Source: Stereocaulon alpinum (Eukaryota > Ascomycota > Lecanoromycetes > Lecanorales > Stereocaulaceae). Taken from it: a stretch of 52,770 nucleotides of DNA. Both the position numbers and the translations under genes were made by a program. The stretch is taken from assembly GCA_018257865.1 (NCBI GenBank), contig JAEUBA010000134.1:1-52770 (forward strand), in the 5' to 3' direction. Numbering within the stretch: the stretch's first letter is position 1; each line of letters opens with the position of its first letter. Below, piece after piece: positions 21,529-33,991 of the stretch. Below the pieces are notes generated by a model, which worked only from the letters and a program-made list of their open reading frames with translations, searched no databases and was not told the origin of the DNA.

Positions 21529-22071
21529 ATGCCATCAACGAGTTCTGATTACAACAAAGGTAGAAGGCGTGGGGAGATCGAAGCCACACTAGCCTGCTTC
21601 GGAGTGGGTGTGGCGTTCGTGGTCTTTGCTGTCCATAGACATAACAAGTGAGTAGACAGCACATCGTCTTCTTCTTCTTCTTCATATAGTGTGACACTAA
21701 CACGCTAGTAGGCGATATTATCCTTTGGTCCACGAGTCTATCCGTATGAAAAGAAGCAGCGAGGTCTTGCTACCGTCGTGGAGGAGGCCGTACCCGCCTA
21801 AATGGGTAAAGGTTTGTGTCATCTTCTAACGATTATGATGACTATGCTGCTGAATGTGAAGCAGATTGACAATGGGGGGGTTGTGAATGTGCTTCACTCA
21901 GAGTCGAGCGGGAGCATGGCGAGGACTGATGACGGGTCTCGGAAACCTGGAGACACAAACAAGAAGGACCAGGAGCGTGGGAAAGTCAGTGCTCGAACGG
22001 AATCTCAGGCCGACGATGGTTGGCGACCCCATTGGGAGGACAAGCACTATCGTGCTATGGTAAGGCGGTGA
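21529..22071 (+). CDS. Small single-pass membrane protein, unknown function, three exons
   Basis: ATG 21529 opens MPSTSSDYNKGRRRGEIEAT, followed by a hydrophobic segment (LACFGVGVAFVVFAV, about residues 21-36). Intron 1 is 21648-21711 (gtgagt...tag) and joins HRHNK to RYYPLVHESI in phase 2. Intron 2 starts at 21812 (gtttgt), has ctaac as a branch-like site, and ends at 21861 or 21864 (gaag/cag); both acceptors keep phase 0. Exon 3 is hydrophilic and charged and ends at TGA 22071, giving about 141-142 aa. Without intron 2 the frame would stop at 21829. The exon phases fitting together is the main support. I recognise no family. The N-terminus before the membrane helix is basic, suggesting a cytosolic or matrix-facing N side. 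Confidence 0.55.
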
Positions 22072-23602
22072 TACTTTCTTAAAAGGGTTTCAGATATCTC
22101 AAAGTGCCTCTCAATGAAAGGCATATGATTCGGTGATACAGCCGAGAATGGTCGGCCACATTTCAAAAATGACCTCACCGATCTATACTCTGCATGCTCT
22201 AATCTTGATTTCGGTCGCCTCGCAAACCTTTCGTCTCCCTGTACCTTTCATAAACCTCTTGTTGTGCGGCCCGTAGCTGGTGTCTCTCGGTCACGCTCCA
22301 TGCGACTTGAAGAGTGCCAGCGCCTAGCCTAAAACATTCACACACAAGATCGTCGTTCGAAAGTGATTTCATTAGGAAGTCATATCTTGACATTACATTC
22401 TCCATTGACAGCTTCTTTCCACAAGATGGAGATAAGATTAGCTGTCAGTGACTGACATGGCATTACCAAAGTCAAAGATGAACCTTGCTATGCTCAGTGA
22501 GGTTGAAGGCTGCCTTTGCAGGTTTCCAAGCATTCACTTCGAAGAAAGCGCGTAAAGCAGAAGACAAGAAATGGGATCGATATCACTGGACATTGGTCTT
22601 GTGCACCACAAGGCTTGTATTTAAGCTTAAATCTCGGTCTCACGTCGTCGCATGGAGATTTATCATCCTTATAAGACCGCAATAACTGTAAGGTGCATCT
22701 CCCTTACCATTTCCCCATCTTTGCTTCGCTGGTGAATGAGAAAGCCAGATTGAGGCTCCTTGCCAAATTTTGAAGTATCTATGCGACATTTCGTGACCGA
22801 TATGTTGGCACTTTAAGCAAGATTATCCCTTTCCTTTATTGTCTATAAGCTAGAACTGTGCACTTGCACTCTCCTTCAGCACCGCACTTCCAAACCTCCA
22901 AAAGCACCTCGAACCCCGTCCTCCAATATTAATCCCGAGAAACTTCCTCATTGCAGCGCAGCCAGAGCCCTCAGAATACAAATGGACGGGTTCCAATCCG
23001 TAATCGATAGTTTAAATGTTGTTGGAGCAGGAAACGCAGGGGAAAGTGGGGACGACCGGAGAAGTAGGCTTTGAGATAAAGAACGAGTGGGCAGGATCGA
23101 AGACGACGGCTATCGTTCTCTGGAGTTGCCTCAGAGCTGACCAAAAGCAAAATGAGAACTTCGATTGCGCATATAAGGAAATTTTCAATTTGAAGATGGC
23201 TGTAGATGACTCGTGGAAGTTGGAGAACATACCGTAGGAGTGGGAGGAAAGGGGCTTGGAAGCCAAAGTGGGTAGGTCTGAACCCCGATCGCCGCCAAGC
23301 GAAAATGGTGTTGAACTGCATCAAGCTCATACGCTCATATCAGCTGTACAGGGAAAAGATGGAACAGATCTATAGACCGAATACCCAGATCGCCGTGTCC
23401 CGGTCCCGGTCCCTGGCCCTGACCCTGACCTTTTCCCCTGCCTAATTTATGTTGGTATGCCCTGCAAATCCCATGATCCCATCAAATGCTGGACAATGCT
23501 AACAACATGTTCTCTAAGCGTGATGAAACTCGAGCAGTCGTTTATGAGTGATATAGACGATGCTCTGAAAGTAATGGAAATCTAGAGAGACGGAGAAGAA
23601 AA
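22072..23602. other. Intergenic, no gene recognised
   Basis: Short frames only (for example plus 23016-23237), without recognisable motifs. A CCGGTCCCGGTCCCTGG-type short repeat occurs at 23399-23415. The right end is the presumed 3' UTR of ATG27. Confidence 0.4.
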
Positions 23603-24777
23603 TCACATGTCGTCGTCATACTGATCTATCAGGCCTATGTGTGTGTTAGTGATTGCCGCATGAAGCGAGAGTGCTCAGATTGGTGGCTTACCGTTCTCTT
23701 CCTCGCGAGAGCCGCGACCCCGACTACTGGTGGGAAGCTGGTTGTAGCCTCTGCGACGGGGAATGAAGCGGGCACAGGAAGATGTGAGGATGACAAAGAT
23801 GTCCTATCAAAGTCAAGATCACCTCTTGAAATTACGACTAAGTTTTAGGCAGTACTTACATGTACGAATCCAAATATGCCAGCCCATAGATTATAGTTCG
23901 GCAACTGCCTCCACCCGCGCTGGTGCATGACGGTCCGTTGGTAAGCAATACCGCCCAGCAGGTACACTGCAGCCGCAATAAGAAAGATGACACCGAAGAC
24001 TCCTCCTGGTCCTAGTGATTGTTGAGGGTCGATCACGCCACCACATGCTGCCATTGACCGTGCTTCGAAGAAATAGGTGCATTCGTCTGGACTAGCGCCT
24101 AGGAAGGACAGGTGGGCTTTCGGGGCGAGAGAATCGTGATCGCAGATGAATGATATAAGGGTCGACTTCCGTCTCCTTGTTTCCCCTAAATACTTGTGAC
24201 CCTTGCCTTTATGGGGTTTGTCGTGGCCTTCGTCATCATCGTCGTCGTCTAGAAGCTTGCGAGAGCGGAGGCGCTTCGAAGGCTCGTCACATGGCGAGCC
24301 ACCGGTGTAGTTCATAACTAGTTTCCGGCCTCTGAATATGGGTTCTGCGGATGCTTGTCTGTGTGCCACTTCGATCAGTAGTGTTCCTCCGTACCAGAGA
24401 AGTCAGTGCCGGAAAGGCTTGGTGTGGACGCACCCTATCGAATACGTTGAACCGCCATGCGTGTAAAAAGCGCTGACGTTCTTAACCAGCTCGCTCTCAA
24501 CACCAATTACGTCGTCCAAGGGTTCAATCACTGGCGCGCAAAAATTCATTGTAAAATTCTTATCATAATCGTAGCCTCTGGCATGCCAGCTTTCATCTCG
24601 GTCATCCTTGTGAACTTTTTTGTGATCGACTAGAGGCTGCACAGTGATAGAATTTAAGTCGTAGAAATTGCCATTAATGGGATTGTATATCTGGCATGGT
24701 TTGACGGGTTTTGAGTCCGCTGCAAGCGCTGTGGATAGGAGAAGAGGGAGGAGGGTAGCGGGGAGGTATTGGCGCAT
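23603..24777 (-). CDS. ATG27: Autophagy-related protein 27 (MRH-domain type I membrane protein), four exons
   Basis: Atg27 cycles between Golgi, vacuole and Atg9 compartments and supports autophagosome formation. Start ATG 24777 gives a signal peptide (MRQYLPATLLPLLLSTALAA). The lumenal mannose-6-phosphate-receptor-like domain follows, with PCQIYNPINGNFYDL, NFTMNFCAPV, and the cysteine-rich end CDHDS ... DECTYFFEARSMAACGG. An acidic DDDDDDE insert lies in the lumenal part. The transmembrane helix is FGVIFLIAAAVYLLGGIAY, followed by a short cytosolic tail. Introns are 24433-24359, 23859-23804 and 23691-23635; they join as YSIG/QASAEP, FGFVH/DIFVIL and EEEN/GLIDQ, all in frame. The protein is 328 aa ending IDQYDDDM, in line with the acidic tail of fungal Atg27. 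The gene is divergent from ERG24, 325 bases apart. Confidence 0.92.
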
Positions 24778-25102
24778 GATGGCCTGGGGAGTCGTAGTAG
24801 CTCTGATCAGTACGAGTATTGCTGTGGTCTTCGTATCACCTTTTCGTCTCCGTTTGCATTGATGATCTTAATGTTCAGTGTTGGCCTCAATTAGTTCGAG
24901 GCAGCGGATGGTTCCTTAGTGAGAGCTCGGCTGAGTTGCCCGATTTTCGTAACCCTGTTTATGCGCGCTAAGCAATGAACTAGTTGGAAGGTATTTGAAT
25001 GGCAGGCAAAGGGCGGTTTCTGTCGTCACAACATCTATAGCTTGGACTTTCCTAGGACACCAACATAGTCACTCACTGACATTCATTCTATATTGAGCAC
25101 TC
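24778..25102. promoter_or_regulatory. Shared divergent promoter region of ATG27 and ERG24
   Basis: 325 bases separate the two ATG codons on opposite strands. I see no clear TATA box or sterol-regulator site that I would defend. Confidence 0.5.
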
Positions 25103-26681
25103 ATGTCAAAGAGCGCGCGCAAATCAGTGCTACCGGCGGAGCCGTCACATGGCTATGAGTTTGGGGGACCGTGAGCTCTCCGTCAACATATCTAGGAGTC
25201 GATCCAGATGCTAACATTATTCCAGTATTGGCGCGTTCGCTACATCACTTGGCCTTCCACTTGTCTGCTATCTCGCTGCCTTTCTTTGCAACGACATCTC
25301 AGGATGCCCAATACCCTCAGCTCTACATCCAAGGAGCCTCACATTAGCAAAGCTGAAGAAAGAGACTGGTTGGCCAGAAGGAGGCATTCCCGGACTTGCT
25401 AGCACAAAGGTTACGGCGTGGGTTCTGGGATATTACTTCTTGAGTCTGGTGCTCCAAGTTGCACTGCCCGGCGTTGAGACGGAAGGTGTGGAACTACAGT
25501 CGGGTGGAAAATTGAAATACAAGTTCAATGGTAAAGACGCGTTCCTTCATCCTTGTGATGAATGTAGCTGACACTTTGCAGCGTTCAGCTCTGCCTTAGT
25601 TGTCCTTCTGGCCACAGCTGTTGGCACGTTTTTGCAAGGATCAGATTTCGCACTATGGACTTTTATCTGGGACAACTACATTCAACTCATCACAGTAAAT
25701 CTTGGCATTGCAATAGCCTTGGCAAACTATGTATACTATCGAAGCTTCGCAGTGAAGAGAGGGAACAAAGAACAACGCGAGCTCGCGGCTGGTGGGCATT
25801 CTGGCAACCTGGTCTATGACTGGTTCATTGGGCGTGAACTTAACCCTCGGGTCACATTGCCTGGCTTTGGTACTATCGACATCAAGGCTTTCTGTGAGCT
25901 TCGGCCTGGCATGCTGGGCTGGATGCTACTTAACCTATCCTTCGTCGCCCACCAGTACAAGCTCTACGGCTACATCAGCGACAGCATCATTCTGATCACA
26001 GTCTTCCAGGCATTGTATGTCCTTGACGCACTGTATATGGAACCAGCTATCTTAACGACCATGGACATTACCACAGATGGCTTCGGTTTTATGTTAGCTT
26101 TTGGCGACCTGGTTTGGCTTCCATTTATCTACTCACTACAAGCGCGCTATCTAGCAATATATCCTGTGCATCTCGGCATTACAGGAATAGCCGGTGTTCT
26201 GGCGGTGCAAGGACTTGGCTACTACATCTTCCGTAGCGCCAACAACGAGAAGAATCGATTCAGGACGAATCCAAAGGATCCCAAGATTGCGCATCTCAAA
26301 TATATGGAGACGAAATCGGGCAGCAAGCTCCTCGTATCTGGTTGGTGGGGGACTGCGCGCCATGTCAATTACCTTGGTGACTGGATCATGGCTTGGTCAT
26401 ACTGCCTGCCTACGGGTATTGCAGGATATCTGGTCAAGCAGAACTCGTCGCATCCAGCGGATGGACACATCTTTGGTGGTACTCCCGGAGGTCCTCAGGT
26501 CTACCAAGGTGAGGCAAGAGGGTGGGGGATGTTCATCACGTACTTCTATCTAATTTACTTCGCGATCTTGCTCATCCATCGTGAGATGAGAGATGAGGAG
26601 AAGTGCATGCGGAAGTACGGAAAGGACTGGGAGGAGTACAGGAAGAAGGTCCCGTGGAGGATTCTGCCGGGTGTCTACTGA
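25103..26681 (+). CDS. ERG24: Delta(14)-sterol reductase (C-14 reductase), three exons
   Basis: This enzyme reduces the C14-C15 double bond after lanosterol demethylation in ergosterol synthesis. It is an integral ER membrane enzyme and the target of morpholine fungicides. The start is ATG 25103 (MSKSARKSVLPAEPSHGYEFGG). Introns are 25171-25225 (joins GGP/IGAF) and 25531-25581 (joins KYKFN/AFSSAL), giving 490 aa. Family signatures are present: GNLVYDWFIGRELNPR (sterol reductase signature 1) and LLIHREMRDEEKC (signature 2). LLVSGWWGTARHVNYLGDWIMAWS and the C-terminal WEEYRKKVPWRILPGVY are also typical. Several hydrophobic helices are visible. The middle region (FCELRPGMLGWMLLN, YMEPAILTTMDITTDGFGFML) fits ERG24 rather than the C-24(28) reductase ERG4. 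Confidence 0.95.
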
Positions 26682-29090
26682 GCCAACATCTAGGCTCTCA
26701 TGTACAAAAGCGCGCCGTTTCATCAGCGTCTCAACTAAAGCCTCTTTTTCGCGTTGGAGACGTTCGCGAAGTGCAGAGCGTTATACAAAGCATGGTTGAC
26801 ACGTTCGTCAACGCGTGCGCGTTGAGGATGCTCGACACGCTATCTTGTGACTCATTCTCTAGCGGCGGCGAGCATAGTGCACCATGTAGACATGACTCCT
26901 TTGTGCATTGCACTACTCGACTCTTGAAACGCTTTCATGGCACGTTTCGGAATGGTTGAAACATAGTGAAGAGCTTTAGAATTATTCGTATGACTTGCAA
27001 AACTAGCTGCGATGCTTTTGGTCCACAAACATCACAAGCCGGGGTTAGGCGCCGCTAACCGTGAGTAAAGCCAGCATCAAGAACATGACGACTACCCATG
27101 ACGAGTATACTTGAAACTCTTCGATCTGGGCAGATGACAACAGTGGCGCCTAGTCGTCATCAAAGCCTGATCCTCAAGGATCATTCCAGAGCTCGTGACC
27201 TTAGATACGCGCCGAGATATCTTCCTTAGCCTGAAGAACGATCTACAAATAGCGTCGGAAAGTGGACATGGAGGGATGGGTCTCAGTACAGGCGTAGTAG
27301 CCACAGCGACAACTTGCATCTTCAAAGCCAGCAGGCAGGATCTTGCATATCTATCCTTTGACCGGAGTAGGCGCTTCATCCAAGATAATGTCTCGACCGC
27401 ATAGAGACGGTCGCATGCCCTGCCGAGCCTGCGTTGCGTAGCCGGTGTTCTCCATTTAGAACAACGCTAGCAGTAGATCTCCCATAGCACCGCCACGAGG
27501 CACCAACGGTGCGTTGCCACGATTTGGATCTATGGATGCATCGCCAACACAACTAGGAACCGAAGAGAATGAGCTGATGATGGCAATAGTGAATGCGAAC
27601 ATATTGGACAATATGTAGAGAGAATGATTATCACGAGATAGCCTCGTCAGCTGATCATGGTCCCGCAGACCAGAGACCTGGGACCAATCATCAGGCAAAG
27701 CAGGGATCCGAACTACAAGCCAAACCTCAACGGCAAATCCGCGAAGCCGGTCAGCGAATCTTCTCACAAAGCTGGCCCAAGCACACACACACCATCACAT
27801 GAGCCTTTTAGCTATCCAGGATTTGTTTCTGACATATCGCCATCGACTGGATCAGCGGACACCTCAACGTCCATGGGGAGATTTATAACCCGGAGAGGCT
27901 CGCGGATTGCTTCCACATGGTGCCCTTGCCTGCCTGACTTTACCCAAAGCAGTATCAAGGCCGTTCATGCGTCCAAACTTCAGCTGTGCAGGAGATGCAC
28001 TTGATTGCGCCGTCAAGATCCTCCCCCACACAGTGATATTTCTCCTGGCGCCATGACTACAATCGTGATCAGGAGGCTTTCTCCCAGCGTTTCGCATGAA
28101 ATGACGCAGATACACCTATAGTCGAGTCTGTGCATTCTACGTGCAAGACATTGGAGAGACACGCCACGCTCAAGATATCGGAATCGCCACGCGCCTCCCG
28201 TAACTGTGTACCTACTCCAGCACTGCCGCACAAACTAGAAGGACGTACCTTTGGGCTGCAAGGCCAAGTTGGGCGATAGATTTCTATTCCTGTTGAGGCG
28301 GCCAGAGCAATGTGTTTGTAAAACATGTGACCGATCTTATCCAAGATTATCGTTGAGAGTTTCAGAGTGCAATTTGAGAGGGGAGATAGGATCATCTACA
28401 GTAATCTCCAGAGCTCACGAACCAGAAGCCAGTTGTAGAGATCAAGGCCAAGGTTGAGAGGCGAAGTTTGCTGCTAGGACGGAAACGCCAGTATGTTTAG
28501 CGGCATGCAACAGTAGAGGGATCCACCGTGTCGGCGGACATGGGGGGGGGGCTGTGAAGGTCTAGCCTGGCGCGGCCATTTTGCCGAGGCGGGCACAAGT
28601 CGCTCCTGGTCAGCGCTGGTCAGCGCGCATCTAACGCAAATGCAACATGTTTTGGGTTAAGTCCCTCGAACAAGCTGCATAAATCCCAAACTAAAGCACT
28701 AAAGCTTGCAGATAGTGCTAAATTCTGCTAAATTCTGCTAAAAATCTTCCTTTGGTGTTCACTGTTCCCTGGCCTTCTCCAAACTCGCCTTTCGACTGCG
28801 CTTGCCCAGTCAAACGGTCTTTCCCGATATAATATGGCACACCCCCGCCAAAATAACACCCTTCCTCTCTCCACTCTTACTCGGTGCTCCCTCCCACCAC
28901 CGATCTCTTTTAACGACCCCATAATCTTTCTCACTCTTTTAAAGGCGTGCACTTTATTTCCCTAGTCTTGGGACCGCCAGCTTAATCTTGTTTTCTCTTC
29001 TTGTACGATTTCCTTACAATCGCCCCACCCCACAGTACCCGCTCTACAACCTATCGCATACATACAATCTACACCCACAGTACCATCAGT
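26682..29090. other. Long intergenic region, no gene recognised; short simple repeats
   Basis: No frame here has a recognisable motif. Local features are a run of ten G (28542-28551), the ten-base direct repeat ctggtcagcg at 28606 and 28616, and aattctgcta repeated at 28721 and 28731. The last 150 bases are C/T- and A/C-rich, like the 5' UTR of the gene that follows. Confidence 0.4.
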
Positions 29091-30227
29091 ATGCCTGCTC
29101 AACTGCTACCCGCCTCTGCCGCTGCCTTTGCGACCCGCTCCGCTCCCAACATTGTCCTCAATACCAAGGTAGATCCATGGTTAACGGCGACACTGAAGAG
29201 GATAAACCGGATAAAGAGGCCGTTGAATAGTGTACCCCAACACTTTCGATGCTTAACAGAGACCCTCTCGTCGCCGTCAGCAATATGGACGCTGTGCTCG
29301 CTGCTACTGCCAAAGGCGCCTGACTCGGAACTCGTCAAGAACGACAACCCATTGATAGAAGCAGTCTTCAACTACAAGATGGTCGCTATAGAAGCTTACA
29401 TCGTCCACGTCGACATGGTCTCACAAAACGAAGTCGCCTTCAAGCTCACACCTGAAACGATAGAAGCGCTGGTCGAGTTCCACAAGGAGGTCCACTCAAA
29501 AGACACTTCCGCTAGCACTTGGCACTGGTTGGAGAAGGAGGTCCAACTCAAGAAATTGCAAGAGGACTTTGTTCAAGCCGCTAATAAGTACGTATATCGC
29601 ACAAGTGCTATGGCCTTGGAAGGTCTAGAGGAGGACGGTGCCGGCGAGTTGCTGTGCGGAAGGGCTGAGGAAGTCAAGACCGCTATCATGGGCTTGTTCC
29701 TTCCTCTTCTCCCACCACCACCGCGACCCGTCGATGTCGTCCATCCAACTCCAGTCCTACCAAGCTCAACCGGTGCCGAGCACTGGTGGCAGCCAACGCT
29801 ACCGTCATCGGCGTCCTACTCGAGTGCTCCAGAAACATTCAGATATGCTCCATCAAACAGTGTTTACACATCAGCAGACTCCGGTTCCGGCATGTGGACA
29901 TCGATGGATGCAGGCCTCGACACTGGCATAGAAGTTATGGAGACCTCGGTAGATGCAAGCTTCTACCTCGAAGATGCGGGCGTGAACTCGCCATCCTCGT
30001 CTTACAGCGACGCATACAGTGGAAGCCCAAGCCCGCCACAGTACTATAGCCTTCCAGCAACGTACGACAGCCTTCCAGCGACGACTGCGCCAATGTCTCA
30101 GTCGATCTCCAACCTACCCTTGCCTAGTACACTGATGCATCAGCAATGCGGCACAGATGCAGGCTTCGGTGGCTACGGTTGGCCAATGGACACTTATCAG
30201 AACTTTGCGCAGATGTATGCCATGTAA
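29091..30227 (+). CDS. Hypothetical protein, single exon, proline/serine-rich C-terminal half
   Basis: This is an open frame of 378 aa from ATG 29091, preceded by a pyrimidine-rich and CAC-rich leader typical of fungal 5' UTRs and an acceptable start context (cagtATGcct). Residues about 1-210 look globular and helical (LVKNDNPLIEAVFNYKMVAIEAYI, then TPETIEALVEFHKEVH). After a proline run (LPLLPPPPRPVD, about 205-215) the rest is Ser/Tyr/Pro-rich and probably disordered, ending YQNFAQMYAM. There are no transmembrane segments or signal peptide. I recognise no family. A regulatory or scaffold role would only be a guess. Codon use looks normal for the window. Confidence 0.65.
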   Translation: MPAQLLPASAAAFATRSAPNIVLNTKVDPWLTATLKRINRIKRPLNSVPQHFRCLTETLSSPSAIWTLCSLLLPKAPDSELVKNDNPLIEAVFNYKMVAIEAYIVHVDMVSQNEVAFKLTPETIEALVEFHKEVHSKDTSASTWHWLEKEVQLKKLQEDFVQAANKYVYRTSAMALEGLEEDGAGELLCGRAEEVKTAIMGLFLPLLPPPPRPVDVVHPTPVLPSSTGAEHWWQPTLPSSASYSSAPETFRYAPSNSVYTSADSGSGMWTSMDAGLDTGIEVMETSVDASFYLEDAGVNSPSSSYSDAYSGSPSPPQYYSLPATYDSLPATTAPMSQSISNLPLPSTLMHQQCGTDAGFGGYGWPMDTYQNFAQMYAM

Positions 30228-31503
30228 CTAAATCCTCGGTACACGTCTCCCAGCACACGCGGCTTCTTCCTCGAGCGAGCATTCGACGAAACGACATCGA
30301 GTAGACCAAGTGCGAGCTTACACTGACGAGCCCACGACTTCTGCACCCTCACAGGCAGGCATCACGATAGATCATCGACATGGACGAAAGTCGGATACCC
30401 ATCTCCTTATTTGCTTTGTATTCTGTCGAGCGTTGTTTTAGCGAGCGTTGCTGCACTTTCTGATTTTGCATACCCGAATCGGCCGGACCATTCGACACCT
30501 TCGCTTCTCTGCTACGACTATTTCTTCAACACTTTGGGAGGCATAAAATCCGGCATTTATACAAGATCGAAGGCCTCACGGCAACAGGATGGGTGGATCA
30601 TGTCATGGTTACATTGGCGCGCCCTCTTTTTCTAATTTCTTTCCTCTGTCGTCTTATAGGGAGCGGCCAGCTAGACGGAGGTCGAGACCACTCCCTCCCG
30701 AAAGTGGTCGCATACCTGTGGCTCTGTCCACTCTGGTATGGTGCACTGGCGGCATAGTGGATAGGCGACGGCATCTAATTCAAGGGGGCATCTGGTATGC
30801 GAATAGTGGAGGCTGCGTCGTCGCTAGTGGAAATTGGGAGGGTTCGCGGAGGATCGCGCATCGAGTGAAGCCTGTGGTGGAACTTGAGGGAGGATCTGTG
30901 GTCTTCTTTGTGGTCTGACGGAGCACGGAACGATTGAAGCTGGCGACGCGTGGGTTGTAGGCTCATCCCCTACGCTCAGGACTGTGTCCTGGGAGGGTTT
31001 CCCATTGATTGGGTAGCAATCGGATGCTTAGGCACTACCGGAGCTGTGCTCTGTACACATGTAATCAAAATGTGATACACAGATGTTTTCACAGACATCA
31101 GCCTACTTAACGTGCTAAAGTGCAACACGAATTCCTGAGTATCGGACTATAGGGTCTGCCAAGTTTGCCAAGTCCGCTCTGGCAGGCGCAAGTTGCTCCG
31201 TGACCGCGTCATACTAAACCTTGCATGTCCAATTCCGCCGACATTCATAAGCTATATGCCATGATTTACGACTTCTGAGTATCTTGCTATAGCTATCTAT
31301 TCCAAGAATTGTACATTGTTCATACCTTTTACCATGATACCCAACAATCCACCTGCACTTCAGCAAGGCGGCCCATCCGTTAACCAACTTACCCAGACAA
31401 CGACGCTACAATAGCTCGTGATCATACAGTATTACCAGACGAGCTGTCTCCTCTATATGGAATCTAAGACTCTACACTTTGTTACAGAATCGTCGCGCCC
31501 ACC
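30228..31503. other. Intergenic, no gene recognised
   Basis: This holds the 3' flank of the preceding gene and the 5' flank of the DUF3074 gene. Short frames on both strands lack motifs. Confidence 0.4.
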
Positions 31504-33884
31504 ATGGCGGCTCTCCACACAGCCCTCCAGTCCCTGAGTCCTACACCCTTCTCCTCCGTCCCCACTTCCCAAGAAGAAAGAGCCATCTACCTCCGCGAAG
31601 CCTTCGCCTCCGCCCAAAAGATAGTCGAATCTGTACCCCTCCCGCCCCCAGAAACGACCGCCCCCACATCCCGACCTCGCTCCTCAACCACAGCCTCCAC
31701 TTCTTCCGCCATCTCCTCCATTTCTTGCTCCGTCGCGCGCTCCGAACCTCTCGACCCTGCTCACCTCAGTCTGCAAAAGGAATGGGGCAAGCCTATAAAG
31801 CTCAATGCGAAGGACAATCCGCTCGGTATGAGCGTTTATAAGCTTGCGGGCAAAGATGGGAGGGGCGCGTGGTTTGCGAGGAGGAGCGTGCATGAGGGGA
31901 TGGGGTTTATGAAGTGGAAGTTGGGGCTGCAGAGGGAGTTTCCGGAGACGTTGGAGGTGCAGGGGGGGCCGGGGGAGGGGAATATTAGGGGCATTGGGGG
32001 GGAGAGGAGGGTTGAGAGGGGCGTTGTTGAGGGCGTTGGGTGTATAGAAGGTGCGTTTTTCCGATTCGGAAGGAATATGGATATCGAAAGCACGGGACTG
32101 ACGAGGTGGGCGTAGTGTATCATCTATCAGCGCAATTCCCTGGTCCTACTACGCCGAGGGATTTTGTTACGCTACTTCTTACGTCTTCCACTGCGCTGAG
32201 TGAGCCTGAGCCTGAAGCATCGGATAAAGATAGGCTATTGAGGGGAAAGCCTGTCGAAAAGCCAAGACACTTCATGGTAATCTCACGACCTTGTGAGCAT
32301 CCTGACTGCCCATCAAGAGATGGCTTCGTTCGGGGTCAATACGAGTCTGTCGAATTCATACGTGAGATACCGTTGAAGCCCAAGAAAGCAGCGTCTACAA
32401 CGGATTTGTTGAAAGGCCATAAGGGATCGCCGTCTCTTGAGAAGGAGGCGATATTACGAAGCGCAGAGAAGGTTGTACAAGGGTCGAATGAAAGCTTACC
32501 AAACGGTGATCATCTGTCACCGATTGCAGCAGAAGAGATAGTGAAGGAAGGGCGACAGCGAGGAAAGACGATATCGTTCGCTGAATCAAGAGGATCTAGT
32601 GCGAAGGGAGAAGCGTTGGATATACCGCATGCTGATGATGACGGTGAAGATATGAATCCTGTGGAATGGATCATGATTACACGAAGCGATCCCGGAGGAA
32701 GTGTGCCACGGTTCATGGTTGAACGAGGGACACCTGGTAGTATAGTTGCTGATGCGAGTAAATTCCTAGATTGGGCGTGCAAGAAGGAGCACGCAGAGGA
32801 TGAGATTGAAGCTTTGAAGGGTGACACAGATCTCATTAAGCAGAAGACAAGGGAAGAGCTGGAAGCATATAATACAAATGGCCATTTAGCTGGCTTGGAA
32901 GGCACGAAGGCGAGTGAAGAGGACGAACCGCCTGCAGTTGCAGTTCCGAGGAAGGCAAGCTCGGATATCGCGCCAGAATTTCCTCCATCTCAAGAATCTC
33001 ATCAGGGAGGACTACTGTCCACCATTTCCGGCGCAGCATATGCAGGTCTAGAAACATACGCCCCACAAGCAGTCATCGACCGCCTACCAGGCCATCAACA
33101 ATCATCGTCGATGTCAACCAGCATAGCAAGCGTCAAAGACAGTACTAACCTTCCCCTCAGCAGCAAAAGCACCAACCCCACCCTGTCTATCAGCTCCTCT
33201 TCCAGCATCGCCTCCTTCGCCAGCGCCGAAGACCACTTCGACGACGCCTCGTCACTCAAATCCACAACCTCAGCTACAGCCACCAAATCCTCCTCCAACT
33301 CGAAACTCTCCCCACACGAAAAAGAGTTAGCGAAGCTCAATGACCGGAAACGCGCGCTTAGTGAGAAGCTAGCTAAAGTAAGAGAGAAAGAGACGAAGGA
33401 TAAGGAATCGCTCAACTCCAAAGAAGGAGAACGGATAAAGAAGGCGGAGGAGAAACATGCGAAGGAGGTGGCGAAGCAAGAGGAGAAGTATAAGAAGGAA
33501 GTTGCAAGATTGGAGGCTAAGCGGGTGAAAGAGGCGGCGAAGATGGAAGAACGCCGCAAGAGAGCTGAAGATAAAGATGAAAAGGCTCGCTTGGTAAGGG
33601 AGAAAGAGGAGATGAGGCAGGAACTTGAAGTGGTCAGCAAAGAGCGCGATATTTTACGTGAGCAGGTTGGCGCCTTACAGAGGGAGAACACAGCTCTTGT
33701 GGTTAAATTAGGAAAGATGGAAGATGGGAAGGATCTCCTGCTTCAGGTTAAGGCCGAGGCAGAGGGGGGAGGTAGGAGTGCTATTTTGAGGAATGGGAGG
33801 GGAGGGACGCCTGAGAAGGGGAAGGAGGCTACGGTGCTTGCGGGGAGTGGGGAGAAGAAGGAGATTGTTGAGACTTTGAGATGA
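31504..33884 (+). CDS. DUF3074 (START-like) domain protein with C-terminal coiled coil
   Basis: The N-terminal half matches the fungal DUF3074 family, a START-like fold thought to bind lipid. Diagnostic pieces are WFARRSVHEGMGFMKWKLGL, GNIRGIGGERRVE, QFPGPTTPRDFVTLLLTSS, HFMVISRPCEHPDCPSRDGF, ESVEFIREIP and later NPVEWIMITRSDPGGSVPRF. One intron (32051-32115, gtgcgt...gtag, 65 bases) joins GCIE/VYHLSAQF in phase 1, giving 771 aa from ATG 31504. Residues about 380-480 are Ser/Thr-rich linker. From about 485 to 700 there is a long Lys/Glu-rich coiled coil (KAEEKHAKEVAKQEEKYKKE), which suggests self-association. No membrane helix is evident. The molecular function is unproven. The gene converges on the gene at 33992, with 107 bases between stop codons. 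Confidence 0.88.
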
Positions 33885-33991
33885 AAGAACGGGAGGAGGG
33901 AAAGATAGGTGTATATATGAAAGACAATCAAGCTGTCTGCCTTACGAGCCTTGGTACGAATACCGCTGCCACGGTTTACTGTAGCGCAAAG

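Noticed and set aside
24778..25102. Sterol-regulator binding site in the ERG24 promoter
   Set aside because: I found no site matching a known consensus well enough to report.
33095..33691. 198-aa Ser/Leu-rich minus-strand frame
   Set aside because: It is the antisense of the Lys/Glu-rich coiled coil of the DUF3074 gene.
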